From an uncultured Pelagibacteraceae bacterium (GTDB lineage Bacteria > Pseudomonadota > Alphaproteobacteria > Pelagibacterales > Pelagibacteraceae), in NCBI GenBank assembly GCA_902545035.1, contig CACCEJ010000006.1, positions 1 through 63,193 on the forward strand: a DNA stretch of 63,193 bases, given 5' to 3'. Numbering within the stretch: position 1 is the stretch's first letter; every line of letters begins with the position of its first letter. The notes under the pieces were generated by a model. That model saw only the letters and a program-made list of their open reading frames with translations, made no database searches and was not told the DNA's origin. Positions 52,023 through 60,628 of this stretch are shown here, piece after piece. The position numbers and the translations under genes are program-made.

Positions 52023-54674
52023 TTAAAAGTTTAAAGATATATCTCTGTGGATAGAATTACATTTAGAAACATATATAGCTTGTTCTTTCGTAAGTTTTGA
52101 TTGCAATCTTAATCCAATAGTCTCACTAATAACTTTGTCATGAGCATTTATTCTATCCATATATTTTTTCTTAAAATTTTTTCTCCAACTAACTTCTTGC
52201 TCAAATAACGCGATAGTATCGACCGTTGAGGATTGAAGTTTTTCAAAATCAACTTCGTCCTCATCCATTAAAGTGATAAGATAATCTAATTTATCGGCAA
52301 ACTCATCAGATCCAGAAATTTCTCCAACTTTTTCAAATATATTATCTATAAACTCTATTGCATCAATGTAACCTCTGTTATCTATTTTATTTTTAAGAAG
52401 TTTCATTTCTTGCTCTAATTCTTCAAATTTTTCACCATCATTTATAAAACTCTTAATCAACAATAAATCTTCGTAAGCATTATCAACTGTTTTTCGATAT
52501 TTTCTTGTTGCTAGATTTTTAGCTTTATTAATTTTATTAAATTCATCATTTTTTGATTTCCATTCTTCTGGGATTTGACTACTTATCTCGTCTATTTCTA
52601 GTTTCACATTTTCAATTTTTTGTTCAAGTTTGTTTTTATCTGAAACATCATCATCATCTAAGTTTCTAATCTCAGCTTTATACTTATCTATCTTTTTATT
52701 TAATTTTAAAATCTTCTTTTGTTTCTTTCTTGTTTTAAAATGTAAGTCTCTGTAATCGACCGCATAATCGTTATATAATGTCTCTGTACTTTTAACCTCA
52801 TTAACAAGTTCAAAAGAGTACTTAGAGTTATCAACATGGCGTTGGAAATAACTTAATTTATCTGCTGGTAAATTTGCAAGAATAATGTCGTCAAAGTCAG
52901 TTATACTTTTATTTATTACATCAGCATTATTAGAGTAGTTTGCAAATTTATACTCTTGTAAGCAATATTGTAGTTTTGGATTCATCGGCGGCGGAGCAAC
53001 ATTAGATGTTAAATAAACCCTGTTCGGTAAATAATTTACTAGACTCGGGTATGCACCCACAATTCCTAAACCGATAAGTTGTAAGATAATAAAAGGAACA
53101 ACACCTTTCCAGATATCTAATGTTTGGACCACTTTTGGAGCTACACCTTTTAAATAAAATAAAGCAAATCCAAATGGCGGTGTTAAGAAAGAAGTTTGTA
53201 AATTTACACCTATCATTACTCCAAGCCATACAGCTGTAACATTTGCTCCTGTTTCAGCTAGCAATATTGGTGCAATTATTGGTACAACAACAACTGCAAT
53301 CTCAATAAAATCTAAAAAGAAACCTAACAAGAAAATTACAATCATGACCACAACAAACTGAGTCCAAAAACCTCCTGGTAAATCTTGAAGAAAATCTCTT
53401 ACTAATTCCTCACCACCAAATGCTCTAAAGCCTGATGTAAGCATCGCAGCACCAAGAAGGATTATAAATACCATTGAAGTAGTAATACATGTCTCAGTAA
53501 CAACTTCTTTTAAAACATTTTCAGTTTTAAATGTTCTCCAAAAACTCCATGCAATACCATAAACAAGTATTGCTACAAAAAAAGCAGCAATATAAATTGC
53601 ACCAATATTTCTTTCTTCTAAATTTTTAACGTTAAGTTCATATGTAGAGGCAATAAATGTAATGGGTATTAATGATCCAATTATCAGAATTAAAGGATAA
53701 AAAGCACTTTTCTTACCTTCAAACAATCTATATCCTGCCATCAATGTTGCACCAATTGCACCAATTGAACCAGCTTGGTTAACTGTTGCTATACCCATCA
53801 GAATTGAACCCAAAACTGCAAAGATAAGTGCAAGAGGAGGAATAATTATAACAATTACACGTAACCAAAATTTAAAATTAAATTCTCCCTTAAATGGAAC
53901 TGGTGGCGCTACACCTTTTTTAATTCTAGCATAGAAAAATACATAAATCATATAAAGTGCAACTAAAACTAAACCAGGTAAAAGAGCGCCAAGGAACATG
54001 TCACCAGCACTTGAGGATCCAACTCTAAATTCTCCAGGCATGTTAAATTCTCCGGTGACTGCTTTGTAATCATTTTGACGAATGTTATTTGCAACATCTG
54101 ATGCACTAGCTAATTGATCAGCAATAATAATTAAAACAATAGATGGAGGTATTATTTGACCTAACGTTCCAGATGAACATACTATACCACTAGCAAGTTT
54201 CCTATCGTAGTTATTATTTAACATAGTAGGTAATGAAATTAATCCCATTGCAATAACTGTTGCTCCAACAATACCTGTGGTTGCTGCTAACAATGCACCA
54301 ACGAAAATTACTGAAATACCAAGACCACCAGGAATTGGACCAAACAATTGACCCATTGTTATTAATAAATCTTCTGCAATTTTGGATTTTTGCAGCATTA
54401 TTCCCATAAAAATAAATAAAGGAATTGCAATTAGGGTATCAGTTTCAACGTCCCAATAATTACTCCTAAAGTTTGTTATACCAGCTACAAGCCATTCTAT
54501 AGGACCATCAACTGCAAAATATGCGTCTGCATCGCCTTCAAATAAGTATCCAAAAAACGCAGCTAAACCAATAGATATTATAGCTGAACCTGGAAGCGCA
54601 AATGCTACGGGATACCCAGAAGCAAGAGCAACTATCATTATTAAGACTAAAACTGCTAAGAAAAAAAGTTCCAT
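52023..54674 (-). CDS. dctM: TRAP transporter large permease DctM with long C-terminal tail
   Basis: The large, ion-coupled subunit of a TRAP transporter. About 13-15 membrane segments fill residues 1-545, with family blocks PLFIFMGIMLQKS near 85, GLGISVIFVGALLAATTG near 117-134, SSGTLGQIIPPSIVLI near 167-182 and LTPPFGFALFYLKG near 497. After a PNRVYL and PPPMNP linker, residues about 560-883 form an extra hydrophilic tail with long charged helices (KKQKKILKLNKKIDKYKAEI and similar) that look coiled-coil. Typical DctM proteins end near residue 430-600. The tail should face the cytoplasm or periplasm depending on helix count. Confidence 0.92.
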   Translation of the reverse strand: MELFFLAVLVLIMIVALASGYPVAFALPGSAIISIGLAAFFGYLFEGDADAYFAVDGPIEWLVAGITNFRSNYWDVETDTLIAIPLFIFMGIMLQKSKIAEDLLITMGQLFGPIPGGLGISVIFVGALLAATTGIVGATVIAMGLISLPTMLNNNYDRKLASGIVCSSGTLGQIIPPSIVLIIIADQLASASDVANNIRQNDYKAVTGEFNMPGEFRVGSSSAGDMFLGALLPGLVLVALYMIYVFFYARIKKGVAPPVPFKGEFNFKFWLRVIVIIIPPLALIFAVLGSILMGIATVNQAGSIGAIGATLMAGYRLFEGKKSAFYPLILIIGSLIPITFIASTYELNVKNLEERNIGAIYIAAFFVAILVYGIAWSFWRTFKTENVLKEVVTETCITTSMVFIILLGAAMLTSGFRAFGGEELVRDFLQDLPGGFWTQFVVVMIVIFLLGFFLDFIEIAVVVVPIIAPILLAETGANVTAVWLGVMIGVNLQTSFLTPPFGFALFYLKGVAPKVVQTLDIWKGVVPFIILQLIGLGIVGAYPSLVNYLPNRVYLTSNVAPPPMNPKLQYCLQEYKFANYSNNADVINKSITDFDDIILANLPADKLSYFQRHVDNSKYSFELVNEVKSTETLYNDYAVDYRDLHFKTRKKQKKILKLNKKIDKYKAEIRNLDDDDVSDKNKLEQKIENVKLEIDEISSQIPEEWKSKNDEFNKINKAKNLATRKYRKTVDNAYEDLLLIKSFINDGEKFEELEQEMKLLKNKIDNRGYIDAIEFIDNIFEKVGEISGSDEFADKLDYLITLMDEDEVDFEKLQSSTVDTIALFEQEVSWRKNFKKKYMDRINAHDKVISETIGLRLQSKLTKEQAIYVSKCNSIHRDISLNF

Positions 54675-54677
54675 ACT

Positions 54678-55667
54678 TTAATTTTCCTTACCATTTAAAA
54701 TTTTATAACTACTACCCATGAAATAACTCGTAAACTGTAAGAGCATTGTAACGGCAAACACTGCTAAGTATACAGCCATCAAATATAAAAGGTATAAACC
54801 GTTAGATCCTTGCTGCGTAACTTCAAAAGCAACAACCGGTCCATTAATTATACTTGCTTTACCGTTAAGTCCTAAAAATATAACTATCAATACAAGTGGA
54901 ACACCTAAAAGTGCAGAACCTAAAAGGTTTGTCCAAGCCTTTTTTCTTTCACTGAATGAAGAGTAAAGAACATCTACTCTTACATGACCTTCGTGAATTA
55001 AAGCATAAGCACTTGCGAATAAATAAAGTGCAGCGTACCAAAAACGGACAAGATCTCCTTGGAAGGCTTGCTCGTAAGAAAATATAAATCTAGATAAGAC
55101 AATTATGAATTCACTGACAACAACTAAAACTGCTAACCAAATAAAACCAACAGATTTTGTAAAGTAACCAATTACAAATGAAATTAATATAATTGGAAAA
55201 TGTATAAATGTAATTCTTTCTGGTGATTTCACCATGAAGGCTTTCACTTCTGGACTGAATATAGCTTCCCATAATCTTTCAACGACCATAAATGAAATTA
55301 TAAAATCAGCCACTCCGACTAAGAATACTGCCCAAAAAGATGACCTAACTAAGTAGGCTGAAAAATTTGATAGTATCTCTGAGTCTCGTTCTAAAGTTTG
55401 AGAGTACGTTTTAAATACATAAATTATTACAGCTACAATGCATATTAAGTAAACTCCAATTTGCATAAAACCATAACTCAAAGTGGATCCATCAATTGCT
55501 TTTTTCTTAAAACCAAACATTTCATAATGAGAAAAAATTTTCTTAACTCCAGGCCAATCAATCCAAACTGTTAAAACATTATTTATGAGGAATGCCAGAG
55601 TGAAAGCTAATACTGAGTAGCTAGCAATTCTTAGATATAGAGATATTTTGCTATTTTCTGAACTCAT
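54678..55667 (-). CDS. dctQ: TRAP transporter small permease DctQ, enlarged
   Basis: The small membrane subunit of the TRAP system. At 329 residues it is nearly twice the usual size (about 160-200). It has four or more extra predicted helices in the first 170 residues, and the canonical DctQ core lies at the C-terminal end with the AYALIHEGHVRVDVLYSSFSERKKAW region split over about 215-240, the conserved HVRVD motif. It is 3 bases from dctM. Expression relative to dctP is probably reduced by the terminator in the 89-base gap. Confidence 0.88.
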   Translation of the reverse strand: MSSENSKISLYLRIASYSVLAFTLAFLINNVLTVWIDWPGVKKIFSHYEMFGFKKKAIDGSTLSYGFMQIGVYLICIVAVIIYVFKTYSQTLERDSEILSNFSAYLVRSSFWAVFLVGVADFIISFMVVERLWEAIFSPEVKAFMVKSPERITFIHFPIILISFVIGYFTKSVGFIWLAVLVVVSEFIIVLSRFIFSYEQAFQGDLVRFWYAALYLFASAYALIHEGHVRVDVLYSSFSERKKAWTNLLGSALLGVPLVLIVIFLGLNGKASIINGPVVAFEVTQQGSNGLYLLYLMAVYLAVFAVTMLLQFTSYFMGSSYKILNGKEN

Positions 55668-55707
55668 ATGAATTTAAATTTCTCTTAGTAATACTTAATT
55701 TTGAAAT

Positions 55708-55737
55708 AAAAAAAAGGGCCCAAAAGAGGGCCCTTTT
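55708..55737 (-). terminator. Intercistronic terminator between dctP and dctQ
   Basis: A perfect 10-base stem, AAAAGGGCCC with GGGCCCTTTT (55712-55721 and 55728-55737), has a 6-base loop and, on the minus strand, is followed by a run of eight T. It lies 19 bases after the dctP stop. Partial termination here would leave much more binding-protein mRNA than permease mRNA, as is common for SBP-dependent transporters. Confidence 0.85.
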
Positions 55738-55756
55738 AATATCAAATTAAGCTTGA

Positions 55757-56887
55757 TTACATTCCTAAAGCTCTGTTTCTTTGAGAAATGTAAGGTGAGT
55801 CAGACAAGTTAGTCCAAGATCCAATGTCTTTTCTTGCTTTTAAGAAGCTCGAGTGAACCCTTTCAGCAAGACCACTGCTAGCTCTTGTTTCTTCAAACAC
55901 TTCATTAGCAGCTGATGCAAAGCCATCATATACCTTGTCGCTAAACTTCTCTAGTTTAACACCATGATCATTGATCAATCTAGCTAAAGCTGCACCATTT
56001 TTAGCATTGTACTCAGACATCATTACGTCATTTTCCATTGCTGCAGCAGCTTCAATCAATAATTGATCTGATTTGTTTAAGCTTGTGAACCAAGATTTGT
56101 TTGTTCCACATGCTAACATTGATCCAGGCTCGTGCATACCAGGATAGTAGTAGTATTTAGCAGCTTCCTGGAATTTCATAGCTTCATCATTCCATGGACC
56201 TACCCACTCTGTAGCATCAATTGCTCCAGATACTAGGTTTTCGTAAATTTGTCCACCAGGTAATGAAACTGGAGATCCTCCAAGTTTACCAATTACTTGT
56301 CCACCTAAACCAGGCATACGCATTTTTAAACCTTTGAAGTCATTAGGGCTTCTAATCTTTTTGTTAAACCATCCACCCATTTGAACTCCTGTGCTTCCAC
56401 ACATAAAGTTTTTAAGACCAAATTTGTCAGCTAGTTCATCCCATAACTCTTGACCACCTGCAAATCTAATCCATGCATTCATTTCAGTGTAAGTAAAACC
56501 AAATGGTACCGCTGTAAAATAACCCCAAGCTGGATCTTTCTTCACCCAGTAGTAGTCAGCAGCATGGTACATTTGTGAGTTACCAGATGCAACTTCATCA
56601 AATGAGTCAAATGCTTTAACTCTTTCGTTCGCTGCATAATAAGTAACTTGAATTCTACCATCACTTATATCTGAGATTCTTTGTGCAAATCTTTGAGCTC
56701 CTGTTCCTAAACCTGGAAAGTCTCTTCCCCAAGTAGCAACCATTGATGCTTCAATTCTTTCAGCAGCAACAGCTGGAGCAGCTAAAGATGATGCAGCTAC
56801 AGCAGCAACACCTGTTGCAGCAGCAGCTTTAAAGAACTTACGTCTTGAAGGTGTTTTTTTAACCTTCAGCTTTTTGTCTTTAATCAT
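55757..56887 (-). CDS. dctP: TRAP transporter substrate-binding protein DctP, Tat-exported
   Basis: A 376-residue periplasmic binding protein. The start has a twin-arginine signal, SRRKFFKAAAATG at about 15-27, then APAVAAERIE, with cleavage after AVAA. Family segments include GWFNKKIRSPNDFKGLKMRM, LPGGQIYENL and SGAIDATEWVGPWND, which resemble TRAP proteins for 2-oxo and 2-hydroxy monocarboxylates (TakP and lactate types). The arginine in KMRMPG aligns with the carboxylate-binding Arg of TRAP proteins. A strong ribosome site GAGGAG lies 8 bases before the ATG, stronger than in most genes here. Binding of lactate, glycolate or pyruvate is inferred from the neighbours. Confidence 0.92.
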   Translation of the reverse strand: MIKDKKLKVKKTPSRRKFFKAAAATGVAAVAASSLAAPAVAAERIEASMVATWGRDFPGLGTGAQRFAQRISDISDGRIQVTYYAANERVKAFDSFDEVASGNSQMYHAADYYWVKKDPAWGYFTAVPFGFTYTEMNAWIRFAGGQELWDELADKFGLKNFMCGSTGVQMGGWFNKKIRSPNDFKGLKMRMPGLGGQVIGKLGGSPVSLPGGQIYENLVSGAIDATEWVGPWNDEAMKFQEAAKYYYYPGMHEPGSMLACGTNKSWFTSLNKSDQLLIEAAAAMENDVMMSEYNAKNGAALARLINDHGVKLEKFSDKVYDGFASAANEVFEETRASSGLAERVHSSFLKARKDIGSWTNLSDSPYISQRNRALGM

Positions 56888-56944
56888 TTATTTCTCCTCT
56901 ATAGTTAATTAACTGCAGGATATTAAACACATATGTTACTTAGA

Positions 56945-56961
56945 GTCATTTTAAAAATGAC
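56945..56961. repeat. Perfect palindrome upstream of dctP, candidate operator
   Basis: GTCATTTT and AAAATGAC flank a single central base, 58 bases before the dctP start. On neither strand is it followed by a T-run, so it is not a good intrinsic terminator. The size and dyad fit a dimeric regulator site. A TTGTCA that overlaps one arm could be a -35, with TAACAT after 19 bases. Confidence 0.4.
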
Positions 56962-56990
56962 AATATCCAGTGAAATACAACTTCAGATTG

Positions 56991-57944
56991 TTAATTTACT
57001 TTATTTTTACAGTTTCCAGTTTTGAAAAATTCGTCAATATTATCAATAGCTAAGTTAGCCATCGCAGTCCTAGTTTGCTTAGTGGCACTACCTAAATGTG
57101 GAAGAATGAAAGCACTTTTGTGCTTATAATAACCTTTATTTAAATGTGGCTCATTTTTGTAAACATCTAATCCTACTGCATAAACTTTCCTTCTGTTAAG
57201 TGCATCAATCATTGCCTCATCTTCAATAATGTCTCCTCTTGCAACATTGGTTACAACTGCACCCTTTGGTAAATATTCAATTGTATCTTTATTAATCATA
57301 TCAATTGTTTCTTTTGATGCTGGACAGCATACTGATAGCACATCTGATACAGATAAGAGGTCTTTTAAATTATCATGATAAATAGCACCTTGCTCTTTAT
57401 CTTCACTTAGTTTTGATCTGTTATGATAGTGAATTATCATACCAAGAGACTTTGCTACTTTTGCAATTTTTTGTCCAATTCTTCCCATCCCTAAAATTCC
57501 TAATCTAGTACCTGTAAGTTGTTTCCCAATTAAAAGATCAGCTGACCAAACCCATCCTCCTTGTCTTGCTTGCTCAATTCCTTCTGAAGCTCTTCTACAT
57601 GCACCTAAAATTAATAATACTCCAATTTCAGCAGTAGCATCTGTTAAAACATCTGGAGTATTTGTTACAGCAATACCTCTATTTTTTGCTGCATCTAAAT
57701 CAATATTTCCAAATCCAACTGCAAAGTTAGAAAGTATTTTAATACTATCTGGTAATTGATTAATTGTATCAGCATCCAACTTATCAGTTAATGCTGAAAG
57801 TATACCATCACAACCTTGGCTCATTTCAATTAATTTTTTTTGTGAGTAAAGTTCATCATTTAAATTTAGATTTGCATCAAACATTTCCTTTGCTCGATCT
57901 TCACAAGATCTTAGCAATCTTCTAGTAACTAAAATTTTTTTCAT
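56991..57944 (-). CDS. D-2-hydroxyacid dehydrogenase (glyoxylate/hydroxypyruvate reductase type)
   Basis: The product is a 317-residue NAD(P)-dependent D-isomer 2-hydroxyacid dehydrogenase. VGFGNIDLDAAKNRGIAV near 76-93, the Rossmann motif GMGRIGQKIAKVAKSLGM near 152-169, the catalytic Arg in NVARGDIIED near 232, the Glu in YKNEPHL near 262, and the His in LPHLGSATKQTR near 281 are all seen. The pattern fits glyoxylate or hydroxypyruvate reductases (GyaR-like). It lies between the TRAP genes and the LDHD-like oxidase (9-base gap), suggesting work on glyoxylate or a related acid. Confidence 0.88.
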   Translation of the reverse strand: MKKILVTRRLLRSCEDRAKEMFDANLNLNDELYSQKKLIEMSQGCDGILSALTDKLDADTINQLPDSIKILSNFAVGFGNIDLDAAKNRGIAVTNTPDVLTDATAEIGVLLILGACRRASEGIEQARQGGWVWSADLLIGKQLTGTRLGILGMGRIGQKIAKVAKSLGMIIHYHNRSKLSEDKEQGAIYHDNLKDLLSVSDVLSVCCPASKETIDMINKDTIEYLPKGAVVTNVARGDIIEDEAMIDALNRRKVYAVGLDVYKNEPHLNKGYYKHKSAFILPHLGSATKQTRTAMANLAIDNIDEFFKTGNCKNKVN

Positions 57945-57953
57945 ACAATTTGA

Positions 57954-59327
57954 TTAGTTTAAATCAAAGATTTTTCCAGGATTCATTATGTTATTAACAT
58001 CTAATGATCTTTTAATAGATTTCATAACAGGTACATTATCTGGATGTTCTCTAAGTAAATAATGTTTCTTTTGAAGTCCAATACCATGCTCTCCTGTAAT
58101 CGTTCCTTCGAGTTCAAGAGCTTTATTAATTAAGTCATCACTGTATTGTCGGATTTTTTTTTGTTTTTCCTCATCATCTGGATCATAAAGTACTATTGAG
58201 TGAAAATTTCCATCTCCCACATGTCCTACCATTGGTGCGGTCAATCCTAACTTTTGTACCTCTTTTTCTGCCCATGAAATACATTCAACTAATCTTGAAA
58301 TTGGCACACAAACATCTGTGGAATAAACTTTCATATCGTTACCCAAAGCTTTAACGGAGTAATATACATCATGTCTCGCTTTCCATAATTTTTTCTGTTC
58401 CTCAGGTGACGATGCCCATTGAAAATCACTTCCACCATTACTTTTTGAAATTTCTTCGACTATACCTATTGACTCATTGTTTGAATTTTCACTACCATGA
58501 AATTCAAAAAACAAAGTAGGTGATGCTTTTATGTTATCTAATTTTGAATATTTAATACTTATTTCCATTTGATCTTTATTTAGCATTTCGATTCTCGCTA
58601 TTGGGACACCATATTGAATAACCTCTTGAGCAGCTTTTACTGCTGAGTCTAAATCTGGAAAGTAACACACTGCACTCATTATACTTTCAGGTATCGGTGA
58701 TAACCTTAATTGAACTTCAGTGATTATTCCTAGAGTTCCTTCAGAACCAATAAATAAATTTGTTAAATTATATCCAGCAGAAGTTTTTTTTGTTCTGGCT
58801 CCAGTTTTAATGATATCTCCATTAGGAAGAACAACTGTTAGACCTGAGATTACAGTTCTCATAGTTCCATATTTCACAGCCATTGTACCTGATGCCGATG
58901 TTGCAGCCATTCCGCCAAGAGCAGCGTCTGCTCCTGGATCTATTGGAAAGAATACTCCATCCTCTCGAAGATATTCATTTAGCTGTTTTCTAGTTACATT
59001 TGCCTGTACTCTACAATCGAAATCTTCAGCATTTACACTCAATACCTTGTTCATTTTTTCAAGGGAAATTGTTATTCCATTTTGATTTCCAACAACATGG
59101 CCTTCTAAGGAAGTTCCAGTACCAAAAGGAACAACTGGAATTTTGTGTTCGTTACATAACTTTAATAACTGTGATACTTCTTCATTAGTTTCAGGAAATA
59201 CTACAGCTTTTGAGAGAATTGGATCATAAGTATCTTCTCCTCTAGCATAATTTGCTCTTGTGGACTCAGAGGTTGAAAACCTTCCATTAAAAATCTTTTT
59301 TAATTCTGTCTGAACAGTTTCATTCAT
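57954..59327 (-). CDS. FAD-linked oxidase, D-lactate dehydrogenase/glycolate oxidase GlcD type
   Basis: A 457-residue flavoprotein of the VAO family. The FAD-binding PCMH domain has VPFGTGTSLEGHV near 66-78, FPIDPGADAALGGMAATSASG near 127-147, and NLFIGSEGTLGIITEVQL near 191-208. The C-terminal cap shows APMVGHVGDGNFHS near 367, where the two histidines sit, and GEHGIGLQKKHYL near 413. It resembles cytochrome-linked D-lactate dehydrogenase (LDHD) as much as GlcD. No GlcE or GlcF is adjacent, so a single-subunit enzyme is favoured. It can oxidise D-lactate or glycolate with electrons to cytochrome c or quinone. Confidence 0.87.
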   Translation of the reverse strand: MNETVQTELKKIFNGRFSTSESTRANYARGEDTYDPILSKAVVFPETNEEVSQLLKLCNEHKIPVVPFGTGTSLEGHVVGNQNGITISLEKMNKVLSVNAEDFDCRVQANVTRKQLNEYLREDGVFFPIDPGADAALGGMAATSASGTMAVKYGTMRTVISGLTVVLPNGDIIKTGARTKKTSAGYNLTNLFIGSEGTLGIITEVQLRLSPIPESIMSAVCYFPDLDSAVKAAQEVIQYGVPIARIEMLNKDQMEISIKYSKLDNIKASPTLFFEFHGSENSNNESIGIVEEISKSNGGSDFQWASSPEEQKKLWKARHDVYYSVKALGNDMKVYSTDVCVPISRLVECISWAEKEVQKLGLTAPMVGHVGDGNFHSIVLYDPDDEEKQKKIRQYSDDLINKALELEGTITGEHGIGLQKKHYLLREHPDNVPVMKSIKRSLDVNNIMNPGKIFDLN

Positions 59328-59365
59328 AATTGAATATTATAGAAGTTTCTTTTAAAAAATACAGT

Positions 59366-60532
59366 CTATTTAGAAAGCATCTTGCCTATATTTTCTAAGG
59401 CCTGCTGTATGTTATCTCTTGATGCGGCAAAACTAAATCTCACATAATCTTGGCAAGTTTGACCAAATGCAGTTCCCGGCACTATTGCTACTCCGGCTTC
59501 ATGCATAGCTTTTTTACAAAATTCAGCACCTGTCATTCCAGTTCCTTTTACATTTGGAAAAGCATAAAATGCACCACCTGGTAAACTACATTCTACTCCT
59601 GGTAATTCATTCAAACCTGTATGAATTAAATTTCTTCTTAAAGTAAATTTATCCAACATATCATTAATTGAGTCGTCTGGACCATCTAAGGCTGCTATTC
59701 CAGCGAATTGGGCTGCTGCGTTCACACAAGATACACTATTGATTAATAATTTATTAACATGTTCAACAAGCTCTTTTGGCCAAAAACTCCAACCTAATCT
59801 CCATCCAGTCATTGAATATGCTTTACTCCAACCTTCAAGAACAATTAGTCTATCTCTTAAATTTTCATAGTGGAAGAATGATGGCATCTCTTTGTAATCA
59901 AAAATCTGTCTACTATAGATTTCGTCACTTAAAATAGTGACATGTGGATGTTTTTCCAATTCCTTTGCAAAATAATCTATAACTGGTTTTTCAACAAAAC
60001 TACCTGTTGGATTGTTAGGATTAATTAAAATTAATAATCTTGTTTTATCAGTTATAAGTGAAAGTATTTTATCCGGATCAAATTTAAGGTCCTTATCTTC
60101 AGTTAGATCATATGGTACTGGAGTAGATCCAGTATAGTTAATCATTGACTCATAAATAGGAAATGCAGGTGTTGGATGGATTATTTCTGCTCCTGGTTCA
60201 CCATAACATTGGATTGCATAACTCATTGTAGGTTTTCCACCTGGCATAATTAAAATTCTTTCAAAATCTATATCTGTGTTGTAACGTTTTTTAATCCATC
60301 TAGTTACAGCTTGCCTACATTCTGGAATTCCATTTGACATAACATAACCATGATGACCATCATCTAAAGCTTTCTTAGCAGCCTCGACTACATGTTTTGG
60401 AGTTTTAAAATCTGGTTGACCTAAACCCAAATGTATCATTGGATGACCTTTGGCCTCTAATGCTTTCGCTTCAGCTAAGACACTGAACGCAGACTCTGTT
60501 CCTAGATTTTCTAAACTTTTTGCTAATTTCAT
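59366..60532 (-). CDS. Class I/II PLP aminotransferase
   Basis: A 388-residue fold-type I aminotransferase. GLGQPDFKTPKHVVEAA near 36-52, INPNNPTGSFVEKP near 169, DEIYSRQIF near 200, the PLP-lysine in GWSKAYSMTGWRLGW near 234-248, and a C-terminal Arg in YVRFSFA near 368 match aspartate/alanine-type enzymes. Standing downstream of two 2-hydroxyacid oxidases, it may convert a 2-oxo acid such as glyoxylate or pyruvate to an amino acid (inference). A weak hairpin lies in the 96-base gap upstream. Confidence 0.88.
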   Translation of the reverse strand: MKLAKSLENLGTESAFSVLAEAKALEAKGHPMIHLGLGQPDFKTPKHVVEAAKKALDDGHHGYVMSNGIPECRQAVTRWIKKRYNTDIDFERILIMPGGKPTMSYAIQCYGEPGAEIIHPTPAFPIYESMINYTGSTPVPYDLTEDKDLKFDPDKILSLITDKTRLLILINPNNPTGSFVEKPVIDYFAKELEKHPHVTILSDEIYSRQIFDYKEMPSFFHYENLRDRLIVLEGWSKAYSMTGWRLGWSFWPKELVEHVNKLLINSVSCVNAAAQFAGIAALDGPDDSINDMLDKFTLRRNLIHTGLNELPGVECSLPGGAFYAFPNVKGTGMTGAEFCKKAMHEAGVAIVPGTAFGQTCQDYVRFSFAASRDNIQQALENIGKMLSK

Positions 60533-60555
60533 AATCTCAATTTTAAGATGTGAAA

Positions 60556-60573
60556 ACTAACTGAAAAGTTAGT
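60556..60573. repeat. Short inverted repeat before the aminotransferase
   Basis: ACTAACT and AGTTAGT flank GAAA. On the minus strand it is followed by TTTTC only, so it is at best a weak terminator for the upstream oxidase gene. Nothing else recognisable lies in the 60533-60628 gap. Confidence 0.3.
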
Positions 60574-60628
60574 GTATGTCTATTATATTTAATTTATTTT
60601 ACTTATTTTTTATATTAGTAATTTTTAT

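Noticed and set aside
56945-56961. Terminator of the D-hydroxyacid dehydrogenase gene
   Set aside because: The dyad is AT-only apart from two pairs per arm and has no T-run on the minus strand.
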